From Rhodeus uyekii (lineage: Eukaryota; Chordata; Actinopteri; Cypriniformes; Acheilognathidae): a stretch of DNA of 64,000 bases. Of the stretch, positions 12,109 through 25,600 are shown in pieces. Position 1 is the stretch's first letter. Every line of letters begins with the position of its first letter. Under the pieces are notes generated by a model. The model was not told the DNA's origin. It saw only the letters and a list, made by a program, of their open reading frames with translations, and searched no databases. Made by a program: the position numbers and the translations under genes. The stretch spans positions 124,001 through 188,000 of the forward strand of contig JAWRVZ010000240.1 of the NCBI GenBank assembly GCA_037043235.1, given 5' to 3'.

Positions 12109-13316
12109 CATTTTGATTGTAAATTTGATAACCAGTTCAATTTAGCGCCAGTGTTCGAATACAAAGTTATTCAAAGTTTGGTTCACTTTTTACTAATAAC
12201 ACCTACTATGTGATATGTGTTCTCTTTTACACAGGCATGCTAATATATAAATAAAAATTATAAATATTAATAAAATATGTGCATTTAATGTTATAATAAA
12301 TCTATCATTATTTGATTTTATTGCTGTAACCAGTATTTCAATGAATTAAACCGCATCAATTACTTGCTAGATTTTAGAAAGGTTGCATTACCTATAAGGA
12401 TAAATACCTGCTGGCTTCAATTATTCTTGCTGCACTTAAATCAAGCATATATAACAAGCTCTGGATTTAAATGCATAAAGAAACCACACTGATCCAACAT
12501 GACGTCTCGTAGCACTCAAAACACAATCATGTGCGATGAAAGCACGCAAGGTTATGAAAAACCATAGATGGCATCGATTTCTATTACCATATCCTTCAAT
12601 GCATCATCCAGACTGTAAGAACTCCAGCTGATGAAACCTTGACTGCTTACAAGATGAATCTTCTTTGGGGAGCGTTTACTTTTCATATGCATTCATGCGC
12701 CATGTCGCTTATCTGAAAGCAGTCACGCTAAGTTTTAAAGGCAGTCTCGCACGTTTCGATTTTTCATTTGTAACTTTTGTATACTGAAGTAGATGGAGCA
12801 CTCTGGCAAATCCCACCAGGAGAGAATGTCATTTCATAGCCAAGGATGAGGTGCTGATAGATTAATAAGCTCCGGATCCCAGGGGTTCATGGGAAGAGAA
12901 GTACAAACCAGAGCTGTCAAAGTTACCGACATAGACTTTTTGATTCCAGAGCCAAACTCATTCACATTCTTCACACCTGCCTTATCAACACCAAATCTAA
13001 AAAGCATAATTCATGACAGTGTTAAAAAGCATTTCGATATGCAATTCAGTTTAGTTTCGTCATATATTGCAGGGGGGTGGGAATTCATGTCGGCACTAGT
13101 TATACAAAGTTTGGCAAAACTCTTTACAAGAGTGAAAACCACATTCTACAACCAACTTCACTCCATCACAAATGACTGAAAACGCCCATTTATTCTCTTT
13201 TATGCATATATACTAATAAATAAACAAAAACAAATAAAGCTCAGTGAAAAACAATGGCAAATGAAAAAAATATATGTACTAAATAAATATATACATATAA
13301 CAATAATATTTTATAA

Positions 13317-13318
<2 letters not shown>

Positions 13319-13360
<42 letters not shown>
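13319..13360. repeat. A/TA repeat
   Basis: A short poly-A followed by about 17 TA units in a strongly AT-rich stretch running to about 13.8 kb. Confidence 0.9.
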
Positions 13361-13364
<4 letters not shown>

Positions 13365-14284
13365 TTATATAAAATTATAAATGGATAATATAAATAATGT
13401 TAAAAATAAATATTTTTATAATTAATGAATATATGTAAATGTATTTTTATTTAATTTAAAACAAAAAAAAACTACACAAACTAACATACATTTATTTAAA
13501 TTTTGTAATTTAATTTTTGTAACAGTAATTTTCAGAAATCTGGACTAATAATGCTGCCTATTTATTCTCTTTTATACAGGCACACAATAAATACTTAAGC
13601 AAATAAATATAAAGTTTGTTAGAAAAATACTGTACAAATATATTTATACAAATAAATATTTTAAAATATATTTATAATATATAGATATACATTTCTATTT
13701 TTCTACATACATATTATATTTTTAAATTTATTTTTATATATTTTAAAACATCTATTTGTTATAAATAAATGTTATAAATACACATTAAAAAACTTTATAG
13801 GTGGCATTTGAAAAACTCATATCAATCGATGTTTCTATAAATGCGTCATACATTGTATGACAACGTTTATAGGTAATTCATGCTGAAAAGTGACATTTTA
13901 TTAAAACTACACTTACAGCATGAATTGATTAAAATGTCAATCTATTTCATTTGAATATCCCATAAGATCAAAATCCTATTACAATCCTGCATTCTGCTTG
14001 CTTCTCAGCTCAGATTCAGAAACTCAATTGACTCAAACGCATTCTCATTTCAGTCCTGAGTGGTGCAGATCGCCGGCCACAGCCACCCGACAGGATCAAC
14101 ATGCTAAAATATGTATGTATTGACTCCACGGAGTCTGGCTTGTAACGCAATCTCTGACTAAAATATCACAATAAGTATTATGATTACTAGAAATTAGTGT
14201 ATAGCAAGATATCTGATCGCAAGCAGTTGCAAGCCATTACGACTGTCGTAAAGAGCAACAGTACTTCTGATTCAGTCCACAGTT

Positions 14285-14287
<3 letters not shown>

Positions 14288-14319
<32 letters not shown>
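14288..14319. repeat. GT microsatellite
   Basis: About 15 GT units. Confidence 0.95.
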
Positions 14320-14851
14320 GTCTGTCAATCACCATAACACACCACAAGCCTCCAGCTCTGAAGGAGGAAACAGAATCCAAAAAGAGATTGTGAGACACGG
14401 ACAGAATGAATAATGAGAGTATTCCCTCACGGCTTCACCATGAAGTTCCAGTAAATTACTCCAAGATTTTAGAGTACCTACAAAAACAAGCTCATTAGAA
14501 AAGAAAGCCTATTATCATAATTTGTCCATGAGAGATTGAGAACTACAATTATGTTCTGCACTTATTGCAGCCTTTATTTCCTGAGGTCCTTTATCTGTTA
14601 GACAAGGTTACTTGCCACCAAAAACTGTCGCAATTTTGTTTTTCATTCACCATCTCAACAGCCAGACGTGATGCGACAAGTTTTGTCTGAACAATTTGTC
14701 TGAAAGTGAAACCGGTGTATACTCGGCTGCTGCTGTACAAAATACATGTAATTTAGTGTTCACTCAAACAGCAAAGCATTAGTTGCTTTAAGAACACATC
14801 TTTGGTGAAATGGAAGCGTCTGGGGAAACATTTCATCCGGCAGGTTCTTAC

Positions 14852-15048
14852 CGAGGAAGGAGACACAAACTTTGCAGAAAGTGTTGAACTGAAACTTGTT
14901 GGCCGCCTCCAGTAAGGTCTTGGCGTTGGCCGAGTCAATAATGAGGGAGCCGGTGTAAACAAACTCCAGGAGAAGCTCCAGAACGTCTGAACTGATGTTG
15001 CTCATCGTCAGCTGCATCTTCTCCCCGTTTCTGTTCTCGCCCGATAAC
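14852..15048 (-). CDS. klhl29: KLHL29 fifth coding exon (second half of BTB domain)
   Basis: It encodes LSGENRNGEKMQLTMSNISS, then DVLELLLEFVYTGSLIIDSA and NAKTLLEAANKFQFNTFCKV up to CVSFL. The L-L-E-F-V-Y-T-G-S segment and the L-L-E-A-A-x-K-F-Q-F helix are hallmarks of the C-terminal half of BTB domains, and the wording is that of KLHL29. The segment before it (LSGENRNGEK) is the variable loop, where the family also diverges. The acceptor is GTGTCCAG|G before 15048; the split codon AG|G reads Arg. The donor is CTCG|GTAAGA after 14852, phase 1. The length of 197 bases equals 1 + 65x3 + 1. Downstream in-frame codons (KNLPDEMF...) belong to the intron. Confidence 0.94.
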
Positions 15049-15390
15049 CTGGACACAGATTGAACAACATTAAACCAGAGACTTGCAGATCATGTCTCAA
15101 ATGCCACTACCAAAAAAAGTGTATTTTCACTGGATAACAACAACTTTAGGTCTGTTCCAAAAACCATCATAGGACTCCTGAAACATGTTATTATTGTTAG
15201 CGAAAACTAAAACTTAAAAAGTTAATAAAAAAAAAAACTAAATATTAGATGAAAAAGTTACATTTAATAAAACATTATTGTTATTAGAAATAAATTAAAA
15301 ATATGAAATTGAAAACAAAAACAATGAAATTGCTAAAACTTAAACTAAAGATAAAACTGAAAATACATAAACAAAAGCTACTTTTGCAAT

Positions 15391-15710
15391 ACATTTTACA
15401 ATAAGGTTTCATTCGGTAACGTTAGTGCAATAATCAACACGGTAACAATTAATAACAGTAAATTATTCAGAAACAAACCATATATAATAAAACTGTAACA
15501 ATGACACCTTAAAATAAAGTTTAACCAAAAATACTTCTACAGCATTTATTATCTTTATTAATAGTTAATGTTACTTCCAGTATTAATAAATATATTTTTA
15601 AGATCAAAACTTGCATCTGTTATCTGTTAGTTACTAGACTATGAACTAATAAATGTTAATAAATGCAGTAAAAACATTTAATTGTAAAATGTATATTATA
15701 AATATATATT

Positions 15711-15776
<66 letters not shown>

Positions 15777-15852
15777 AAATGTATATAATGTTTATTGTAA
15801 GTGTAATGTATTAAATAATGTTAACAAATGAAACCTTATTGTAAAGTGTTAC
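15391..15852. mobile_element. MITE-like element with terminal inverted repeats
   Basis: Left arm 15391-15431 (TTTACAATAAGGTTTCATTC then GGTAACGTTAGT) is the inverse of the right arm 15815-15852 (AATGTTAACAAATGAAACCT then TATTGTAAAGTG). Interior AT-rich with a TA repeat at 15720-15772. Inverted repeats of this wording are frequent in cyprinid genomes; class not determined. Confidence 0.7.
15720..15772. repeat. TA dinucleotide repeat
   Basis: About 25 TA units inside the inverted-repeat element. Confidence 0.95.
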
Positions 15853-16460
15853 CATAAATACAATAACAGTATATAAATAATTAATAAAAGAAAAACTACT
15901 TTTAAGTTGTTTTTTACTGTCGTTTTAGGAGCTTGTCATGGTCATAACGGTCGCGCAAAAAATCTACTATATACACTGTGAAAATACGAAATTACATGAG
16001 GAACATTGAATAACGTTTTGATTCTGAAGGAACTATTTCTTTAAGAAACAATTAAAAACCTATCAAGCATTGCAAATGAGAGGGACTCGTTTGGAAGAGC
16101 ATTCACTAAAGCTGTTCAGCGAGTGTGACTCAAAGTCAGACCTGTGAGTTTCTCTGCAGCGGCGCTTGAGGGAGAACTTGAGTGAGCTGCTATGCATTTC
16201 CATGCATAATGCATATTTAAAGGCATATGGGAAGTGCAGATTGTCTGGCTGCTGAGTGGAGCTGCTCTCCGTCTAGAAGAGGGCCGGTGACTTGCCGTAT
16301 CTGCTGTGGGCTGATTAGCTTTGGTTTTTGCCATTGTTTGGGTGCGCGTTATAGAAATTAAACCTATAAACCTCAATTAGCAGAGATGCTGCAAAAAGAC
16401 AACGGTGTCTCGAGAGACATAATCGACAGCTATGTAATTAGACATGGCAGTGAGGGGAAA

Positions 16461-16490
16461 ATAATAACAATAATAATAATAATAATTTAT
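16461..16490. repeat. TAA trinucleotide repeat
   Basis: Imperfect AATAATAAC/TAA run of about 30 bases. Confidence 0.9.
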
Positions 16491-18199
16491 TTTCTGCCTC
16501 AGCTCACGATCCTATTCTACTCAAACGCATGCTTTAAAGGAGAAGTGTGTCACTGAGTCACTGTCCTGTATTCATTTTACATTGTGCCAAGTCAATGTGA
16601 AGGGTTTTTTCCCCATGTTTCATGGGGGAAAAACCACTTCCCCTGATGGATAAAATCAAATTGCATTTGGAAACGCATCACATGATCAAAGTAAAATGGG
16701 TTTTGAATGCATTTCAAATGCTGCACCAAAACTGAAAATGAAAAAAAGTATTTTAGCATCAAAAATCGTACACTTCCTCTTTAAACAATCACAGCATTTT
16801 TAAAGTCTATGTATGTTTAGATCCTATGCAAAGACAAATGCACACTACATGTGACAGACAGACAGACAGATGTAAACAGGGAAGGAAAGGAGGGGGTAGA
16901 AAATCAGTTCTGCCACAGGGAACCAGCAGCCATCCTACAGGGAAAGGGACCATTCCATGACTGGGACGGGGATTTACTTTCAAACACCTGCCAAAACAGA
17001 GTTCAACACGGCCTGCGTACGAACGGTGATATTAGACGTTATAAGAGGTTTGACTGGGAGGGAGGCAAAAGGCAGAGCATGAGGTGAGGTGGGAGTCTCT
17101 GGCGGTGGCTGAAAAATCAAGACATGTTACTCCTGAAAAGAAAAACAAAAATGCAAAGTTTATTGCTGTCAGGTGTATGTGGAGGAGGAGAAATATTAAG
17201 AAAGAAAAGGGGAAACAAAAAACCAACCCCCCCAAAAAAAGAAGGTAGTTGACCATTAAGAAAAAGGAAAATAGAAATCCAGCCCTCTCTCTGTCCCTGA
17301 GATCGCTTAAGGAAATCTAAATCCACTCTCCCACTCGCACTACTCCATAAACACTCACGCTCGCAAAAGAGCTTTTCGGCCAGAATTTATGAACGTTTGT
17401 CCTGAAAAAAAAGGATCTATATGGTTATCAAAATCTTTCTTTTCATCCACGGTCTATAGCTATTATATTGATTATACAGTATGGCACTCAAAAGTGGTAA
17501 AAAGCCTTTAAGAATGAATGAAGGGATGCATAATGTGTGCGTGATTACGCTGGTTTCTAAAACGCCATCTTTTGGATATATATTCTCAGGCAACATCACA
17601 TTTATCTTTTGTGGAGATCCCAAAATGCACTGAGACAAGCTCAGAAAATGATTGCTGTATAAATGCACATTATATATACATAAATCAATATTTGATTATA
17701 AATATAAATAGTTTATAAATAAATAAAAACACACATAAATGCATAAATAAGTGAAATGAAAATAAAAGACCAATAAATTACAGTATTTAATAAAAGAAAA
17801 AAAAACCTACGTTTCAATCTTGAGCATAAAATAGTGGCCAAAAATTATGGCCCTTACATTTTTCATTACAAGGTTATCAAAATCACTTTTTGTTCACGGA
17901 CAAAGACTATTATATTGATTAGACTGGGAAAATACAGTGATGAAAGCCAGGGGTCTCTAAAAAAAGCCACGATTTCCATTTTTTCCATTTTCCAGGAAAT
18001 GTCGAGCACATTCATTTGCCTACGTCCTTGACAAAAGTGCGGTCGGAGAAATCTACAAACGTGAAAGCTTTCCGTATTCTGTGTTTGCCAACATTTTACC
18101 TGATTACACACCTGATCACTAAATCTGCAGAGAAAACATGCTATTTCAACTGTTAAGTGTCTTTTTATGTGGAACTACTTTTCTAGCCTTGCTTTATGT

Positions 18200-19081
18200 C
18201 AGTGGTTCTCAAATAGGGGGGGCGCACGTGACCCTGGGGAACACGCTTTTTTTGCCAGGAGTAGCTTTTCTTGCACTGAACAAGAGCATCAGATATGAAA
18301 TTCAGATAACAAACCCTTTGATTTGTACGATCACACGGTGTTCATGTGTCACGTGATCAACCACTAAATTCACGTGTTTTCACGCGATATCTGGCACTGA
18401 TCCAGAGCTTGTCATTTATTACAACAATTCAGTGTTTTCAACCACATAAGGTTTCTTTTAGGTTTCAAACATTTAAATACTCTTAAGTACTGGCAAAACA
18501 ATGCATTTCTACTTTGAAAAATACACCCGGATGTCTATAAAAGAGGAAATAGCAATCCATTCAATTATAAACTGACAAGGTGTTTTATTCATATCAGATC
18601 CACACTGTATTGGTAACTATAAACTTCACTCTGTTCTTCTCCCACTTCACTGGCCACTTACTATCACGTATTTCAGAAGAAGTGACTGAATTGACGTGTT
18701 GTAAATCAGACAGATCAGATTCTCTGAACTGCGGCGCAAACTAACACAGCGGCGCCCGTCACGCTTCACAGATCAACGAACATGATCATTATACAAATTA
18801 AGCGACAAAACGCATTCAATTCCACATATATGAGAATCTGAATATCAGGAAGTTGATAACAGAGCCAACAAGTTGGTGACTATTTTGAATAAAAAAGAAA
18901 AAACTAAATGTGATACATCTATTATACAGCGCTTTTTGTGACTGCGTTATGTCACGTGACAAGCATGACGCATCACCATGGAAACTATAAGGCAAAAATT
19001 TCAAAATGGGGGGAGGGGGGGGGCACAAAATGTTTACCTCTTCCTAGGGGGGGCGTGACTAAAAATAATTGAGAAGCACTG
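18200..19081. mobile_element. Non-autonomous hAT element with perfect 8-bp duplication
   Basis: Left end CAGTGGTTCTCAAAT at 18200, right end ATTGAGAAGCACTG at 19081. Both sides carry the 8-base target duplication CTTTATGT (18192-18199 and 19082-19089), as expected for hAT. Length 882 bases. No transposase remnant recognised. The right part holds a G-run (near 19007-19022) also visible as short G-runs near the left end. Confidence 0.88.
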
Positions 19082-20600
19082 CTTTATGTACAGACTGTAT
19101 TCTGTATTCCTTCTTCCAAACATGAACAATGATAAAAGGGATAAAAAGGAAAGCAGTCAAGCAGATATTAAACCACTAGGACTTCTGAGTTAAGTGTACT
19201 TTTTGATGGAACAAAACAAATCAAGAGCTGCCAAACTAAAGTGGGCTCTTCAACGCCAGCTATCCGTCTCCGACTAATAACGTAGCGTCTATGCTAATAT
19301 ATACGTGGAAACACTCAGCAAGGGGCAATGTGATGGATGCACTGCCAGAAACAAAACACAAATATTCAATAAAATCCAGCAGGCAGGCTGAATCTCTGGA
19401 GAAATTGTCAAATTCATAAGCGGCCCTGCCTTCTATCAGCGTGAACGAGCGAGGAAGTGCTAATGGCTATACATTACATTCAAACGCAGATCTACTTAGC
19501 GCATAATTTGCTAAATGGATGAATCACTTTTTAATGCACGTTTTCTCTGAGAACGACAAATACAGCAGGTGTTCTGTATAGACGATTAGATCAAGCCAGT
19601 CCATTTGACTGATATTAATGATGGACACCCTGATAACGACTTCGGTCTCAGCCGGATTCGCCCATTAAAGGCCCGCCAGACACGATACTGAAATTAAACT
19701 CAGATTACAGCGCAACGCATGTTATCTCTTTCAAAGATCAATGTTTCGTTTAGATTTGGTATTCATCATACAGGTTTTTTTCTTCCTAAAAGTTCAAAGA
19801 TTAAAGTCAGAACTTAATTAAGCAAATCTGAAGAGTAAACAAGCAAATAATCGGCTGAAATAGTGGAAGAGCATTTTTCCCACTAGAAATGCATGATAAA
19901 TAAATAATGCGAGAATGTTTTCAGAATGGCTTAGTATGCAGCAGCTTTACAGACAACGGTTCGCCATTGATTTTATTCCGCTGAACATAGCTGTTGACTC
20001 GATTTAATGTAGCGTGAATTTTCAGCCGACAGACAGTTCTCTGTACGTACAAGCAGTTGAGCTCTATGAGGCTGAACAGGATTGAATGATCTGTTCATAT
20101 ACATTATATTGTTTTAATAACTGTTGACGGGCTTACATATTTCCCACTTTCAGAAAAAAATAAAGAAAAGCACAGAGCAATTTTTCCTACTGGATGATGA
20201 TGCTACTGTATGACTGTATGCATCTGCTCTGTAACCTAATGATAATGCTTACAGACATAATATGTGCATGATTATGATTATGCCTGCTAAAATGCCTTCT
20301 GTAGGATCAAATCCAAGGCAGAATTTGTAGAATGTGTTCATAAATGCAAAATATAATGCAAATGTAGAAATAAGACATTCATAAAGCTATAAAGCAACAA
20401 CATTTGCATTGCATGCATGTAGTTTTTTATAATGTTATAAAGAGCTGACTGTTTTACATTAACATTACATTCAGATTCTTCTTACTTTTTGTCCATATGC
20501 ACTAAATGGCATTAAAAGGCTTTACAGTGTTAAAATGACCTATATATATAGTTTTATTCAAACTTTTCTTTTTGAATCTTACAAATTTCCTTTCAATACA

Positions 20601-20890
20601 CAGTAATACCTCGGTTTACGAGTTTAATTTGTTCCAAGAGCTCGTAACTCAAAATTCTCGTACACCAAAACAATTTTACCCATAAGAATGCAATAAAAAT
20701 CACTCGATTCGTTCCACATAATGTTATAAATGCCAATTTTTACCCTATTAAGAGTTAAAATTATAGCCATTAAGATCTCATAGAAATACTAATTAATAAT
20801 TGACAATTAAACCAAAAATACTTGACAATTTACTGTAACGCGCACTTCAGCTTTGAGTAGCGTCACTGCTGGCGTGAAGGAGACGAGAGG
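20601..20890 (+). mobile_element. Tigger/pogo-like element, left end
   Basis: Begins CAGTAATACCTCGGTTTACG and runs through AGCTCGTAACTCAAAATTCT. The first 290 bases match the copy at 35893. No matching right end (the inverse of CAGTAATACCTCGG) was found, so the copy is truncated or its right end is decayed. Confidence 0.65.
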
Positions 20891-23724
20891 AGGGTTTTAC
20901 TGCTTACAGGGAGAAATTTGTACCTTCTTTCTTACTCATCTTGAGGTCATTGTCTATATGCTGTACTGTACGTGTATATTTCACTACGTGAACAATAGCG
21001 ATCACAATTAATGTTAACAACACGAGGTAAAACCGCTGTAAATCACTTATAAAAGTATCACTGTGGTGAAAGATGCAGCCAAACCGAGCGACACTGAGAG
21101 AATGAACGAGTGAAGGGGTGATGAGCTTTGTGAGAGGCTGTCGTTGGGATATTTCCAGTAAAAATGCACACGAAGATGATAAGCGTTAGGACTTTTCCAC
21201 AAAAAAACTGCGCATGGGCGAGAGAAATTTTTGTTTGAAAAGTCTGTTTAAAATGCTTTTAGGTCATTTTAACACAGTAAAGCCTGAAATATGAAATAAA
21301 AGTCAGATTTTTTTTAGACCTAATATACATACATTATGACGCCATAATGAACTAAGGAGTTTCACCTGTGTGAGAGTTGTGCCGGCAATTTAAAGATGGT
21401 TCCCCTCAGTTTTGAGGGCGCTCTCTCTCCTTGTGCCATTTTGGTCTGTTTTTGTTTTCATTATGCTTCTGTTTCTTAATTATTATTTCTTACTTTAAGA
21501 AATGTTGTTGATTTTGATCACTTATCTCCTTTTTTGCGGCTTATAAGCCAGCCGTGGCAATAAATATATATATAAATTATAAATGCATAGCAATAAATTA
21601 ATAATAAAAAATGCATAAAAACTTCAAACAAATTCCAGTTCCATGTGTATGAATGGTGGATTCCATTTAGAATGCGGCCTTGTTAGCTCAGCAGGTTCTA
21701 GAACAAACATGCTCTTGTTTCCTCTGTTCCGAAGAGGACACTCTAAACGATGAGTGTGAAATTCTTCATCCAAAGGCCCTAGTTTCAGTCCTTCCAGAGG
21801 CAGAGAAACTCAAATCGCTTGGCGAGGTGTATCAGCACATTTTGTGCTTCACCGAGAACAAACTTCTGAGTTATTGCTCGTAACGCAGTTTTCATTGCTG
21901 CTGCTCGTGAGACAGCTTGACTCGACCTGGACTAATGTCACACCATCAAATGGCCTGAGATGCCCTTGAAGCTGGAGTACATGTGTCATGCAGGAACTGG
22001 AAAGCATGACAACAATTGCACATGCCAAGCCATTCAATGCCCTGGTTCTTGTGACTGTTTTGATGCGAGTGAAACGAGGCTGATAGGGAGAGATGTGCAC
22101 TTTGATTCAACAACACATAAGCACTACAAAGTCTACAGTATAATATTTGATATGCAAATGTATAAGGCTTCTAAATGATCTGCACAATCAAAACATCGCA
22201 TACAAGCCTGTTTTACACAACCAACTATTACCAACCTTCTCTCGTTCAACTGACACTATACTTCTCTAGCAGGTAAAAGTCCATTTAATATAATGTAAGG
22301 ATACATTTTATATTGTTAATAATATTTCAAGATGAAGATATACTTGAATCAACACGTATTTACTTAATTAACTATACATTATTATTTAGAAAATGTAAAG
22401 AAAAAGTAAAGAAAATTAGTTAGAAAATGAAAAATGTATTTATTACATTTACTATATTTACTTAATATTTAAGTATCAAATATTAAGTATCAAATATGAT
22501 CCATCAAGCTTTTCAGGAACGTTTGTTCAATCCTCATTGTATTGCACTGCATTATACGTTTTAAGACTTTAGTTTTGATCATAAAGCTAAGCATTTAAAT
22601 ATAATCTTACTATGACATTATTGGGAGATAATACATATTATTATTATTGCATTTTAACCTACAGATCTTACTTTTAAGTATGTAACTACACCAAATTGCA
22701 TAAACGCACACACGCGCAGATGATCAGATTACATTTTGTTTTACTATTATTTCATATGTACGGCTTTACAGTATTAAAATGAAAACACATTTTAATTCTA
22801 TCAAACAGACTGTACTCCACACGAACACCTGTATGAAGATTCAAATGGAGAGTTTGAGTTTAGATTTAGAATTTATGTTCATATTATCACTATTTCCTTC
22901 TGCTAGCTAACAAAATTCAAACTGTGTCAAGTTTCAATAAACTTTTCACAACACGTTTACTGCAAACGGTCTGCAAGCTCATTAGCACATGAAAACATGA
23001 ATTTGCAGTAAACGCGCAGCAAAATTCTCCTAAAGAGTTTTACCAGAAGGCCACCTGAACCGGGTAAAATAGGTTCTGAAATTGTGCATTTCTTTGCCTG
23101 TAAGCATGATTCTGCATCAGTGTTTCCTCATAAACAACACGCAGTCAGTCACACGGCTCTGGGACCCCCGACTGCTGAGATCAGCATCAATACGAGACGG
23201 CAAGTCGGCAAAAGAAACAGAATTTCCCGAAGCATAAACGAGATCTGTGCAGTTTTCAGGTTGGCTTAATCCCGACGGCACGCTCAAAGCGCAGTGTGAA
23301 TTTCTACCGAGATACGGAGCGAGTCACAGCAGGTAAAGTGGGACGACTAGAACATCCCATCTAAGCACTTGACACAGACAGCGCTGACGCCGTACGCCAA
23401 ACTCTCTCCTACAATCTGCCTTTCATTTGTTTTGACATTTACAAAGCATTTCACTCTACTTCAGACCCAGTCATGGAACTTCTTCGCCCCTTAAAATGCA
23501 AATGGACACACTTAGCAAGAGGAGATGAAAGGTTCAGATTGGTGCACGCCTTGACCTTTCTCAGCAGTGAAATACATTCGTTGGTGGAACAGACAGAATG
23601 GCTACTGGCCCTGTGACGGGAACCGATGTCTTCAGACCTGCAAGAGATGGGGAGGGAAAAGGAGGCGACACAAATGCACCCTACGAAAAGAACAGAACAG
23701 ATCAAGGACGGGAGGAAAGCAAAC

Positions 23725-23863
23725 CTTTTCACCATGTCCTTGAAATACAAGCTGCAGGAAGCTAGAACATTTTGATGGACTTCAAACTCTTTGCCTTCAA
23801 CAATTATTTTCAGGTCTGTAAACTCTTTCTCTCTCCGCTGCTGGTTCAATTCCTTCAACATTT
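23725..23863 (-). CDS. klhl29: KLHL29 fourth coding exon (start of BTB domain)
   Basis: It encodes EMLKELNQQRREKEFTDLKI followed by IVEGKEFEVHQNVLASCSLY and FKDMVKR, the beginning of a BTB/POZ domain. The features are the family's usual ones: the D-x-K-I-x-V-E-G strand, the E-F-x-V-H motif, and the A-S-C-S-x-Y-F helix. In BTB-kelch proteins this domain forms the dimer and the CUL3-binding surface of a ubiquitin ligase adaptor. The acceptor is TCTACAG|AA before 23863 and completes the split Glu codon from the previous exon. The donor is AAAAG|GTTTGC after 23725, phase 2. At 139 bases it fits the phase chain exactly (2 + 45x3 + 2). It sits alone, with 15.4 kb and 8.7 kb introns on its two sides. 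Confidence 0.94.
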
Positions 23864-24414
23864 CTGTAGAACAAGAGAAAGAAGAGAAACAGTGATTTTC
23901 GTACGTTCTGAGACCGAAGCGCACAGCACATGATGACACAACCAATCATTGTTTGAAGGAAAACAAAATGATTTGTTTGTGCAAGTAAAGGGCTGGAAAA
24001 GATTTGGTGTAGAGGGACAAAACCATCAAGCATGAAGGGAAAACAACGACAAAAGTGAAGGGCAAATGGACAAGGCTCTCGTTTCATTGAGAAACAAACA
24101 TTGGACGACGTTAGTGAGACGTGCAGGTGTGAATTGAAATGAATATTTCAGCCTCAAAAATTGAAATGAAACGACATTGTCATCATTTACACTGTATGAC
24201 TTTCTTTCAGTTCTTTTCAAACGTTTCATTTTTTGGGTGAACTATTCCACTCAAAGAGCACAGCGGTCAGGAACTGGAAATAAAAACTACATTCAAGATC
24301 TAAAGAACTACATTTTGAACTGCAATGCATGAACACACTTAACATGAGCTCAGAAGCTACTGATCCATATGCAAACATTTTATTTATTTGCAAATAAATA
24401 AAGATAAGCCAATA

Positions 24415-25016
24415 CAGTGATCCCTCGTTTATCGCGGTTAATGTGGACCGGAACTCACGCGACAGGTGAAAATCCGCGAAGTAGGATTGGCCCCCTCCCT
24501 AGGAATTTCCGTATATGTGTGTGTAGCTACCAGAATGTTTAAAATATGTATATTTATCCTTTATATATATTTTAATTAAATATATTTAATTATAAAACCT
24601 TAATATTATACATTTACTCTCTCTCTCTCATACATACGTATTATGGTGCTCTACACTCATCAACAACAGTAGTATCTTGAGACTCCAGTAATGACGACGA
24701 TGACAGACCTGTGATGATGATGATGATGATGATGATGATGGTGTCACTGCACTGGTATAATGAGGCCTTTAAATCAGTTCAGGAAGCGTTTCATCGTCAG
24801 ATATCGGCGCTGGATCGTCAACATTTGCTTCTGAGAGAGAGTGTACAAAGCCTCTGAGAGAGTTTCTCTGTTTGTCTGGCATCCTGGGAAACGGTTTCTC
24901 TCGAATCACGAAGAAGCAACGCTGCTTTCTGCAATACGACTGCCAATATGGCGGTATTTTAGAAATTTTGCACTGGGGCCACGAAACTAGAACCGCGAAG
25001 TGGCGAGGGATTACTG
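24415..25016. mobile_element. Non-autonomous Tigger/pogo-like element (602 bp)
   Basis: Left end CAGTGATCCCTCGTTTATCG at 24415 and right end CGCGAAGTGGCGAGGGATTA then CTG at 25016 form inverted repeats of about 24 bases, flanked by TA on both sides (24413-24414, 25017-25018). Carries a GAT-type repeat at 24713-24740. No coding capacity. Confidence 0.85.
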
Positions 25017-25304
25017 TAAATAATAATTATTTATATGTCTGTTTATAAATGAATGTATAAACAAACAAATAACCTCATGTTTAAATGCTAAATCTGTGGT
25101 AAAGAACAACACTACCTGTAATCCTGAAATGAGACCCACCCATCACAAATGAAAACTGAATCTACTGCAGCAGAGAAGAGTGACGACCCACTCACAGAAA
25201 GTATTAGGATTACATAACCATGCACATTCGACAACATGGAAATACATACATTTAGAGAACAAAACCACAACAAACACATCCTGTTCATACAGTATATTCT
25301 TTTA

Positions 25305-25600
25305 CAGGGGTGCTCACACTTCTTTGGCTTGTGAGCTACTTATAAAATGACCAAGGCAAAATGATCTACCTACTATGAACAGTCCGAAAATGCCGCTCCA
25401 CATTTCCCTTCTTTGGTATAGCGATGACAGACTGATAGATTTCAAAAATGACATGGTGAAAAAAATGTCCACCTCCTCCGTATGGAAGTGGTACGTTTTT
25501 GACTTCTTTCTTTGTCCAGCTCCCCCACTCATTTCTATACCCTTTCTTAAGTTTGAAAGAAATAAATTGGAGGTTTTCTCGCTAGCTTGCTAGAGTTTTG
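25305..25600 (+). mobile_element. hAT-like left end, partial
   Basis: Starts CAGGGGTGCTCACACTTCTT then TGGCTTGTGAGCTACT, typical of fish hAT elements with CAGGGG ends. The inverse right end and an 8-base duplication were searched for in the next 1.3 kb and not found, so the right limit given is only nominal. Confidence 0.5.

Larger units (their letters stand above)
11636..14851 (-). other. klhl29: KLHL29 intron between BTB and BACK exons
   Basis: A 3.2-kb AT-rich intron. It contains a tRNA-SINE (12.0 kb), TA repeats (13.33 kb), a GT repeat (14.29 kb) and, at its 3' end, the TG tract that serves as the acceptor's pyrimidine tract. No exon is supported inside it. Confidence 0.85.
15049..23724 (-). 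other. klhl29: KLHL29 intron inside BTB domain
   Basis: An 8.7-kb intron. It contains an inverted-repeat element (15.4 kb), a hAT element (18.2 kb), a Tigger-like left end (20.6 kb) and short TAA repeats (16.46 kb). The rest, including 16.5-18.1, 19.1-20.5 and 21.4-23.7 kb, is unremarkable unique-looking sequence in which I see no gene. Confidence 0.85.
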
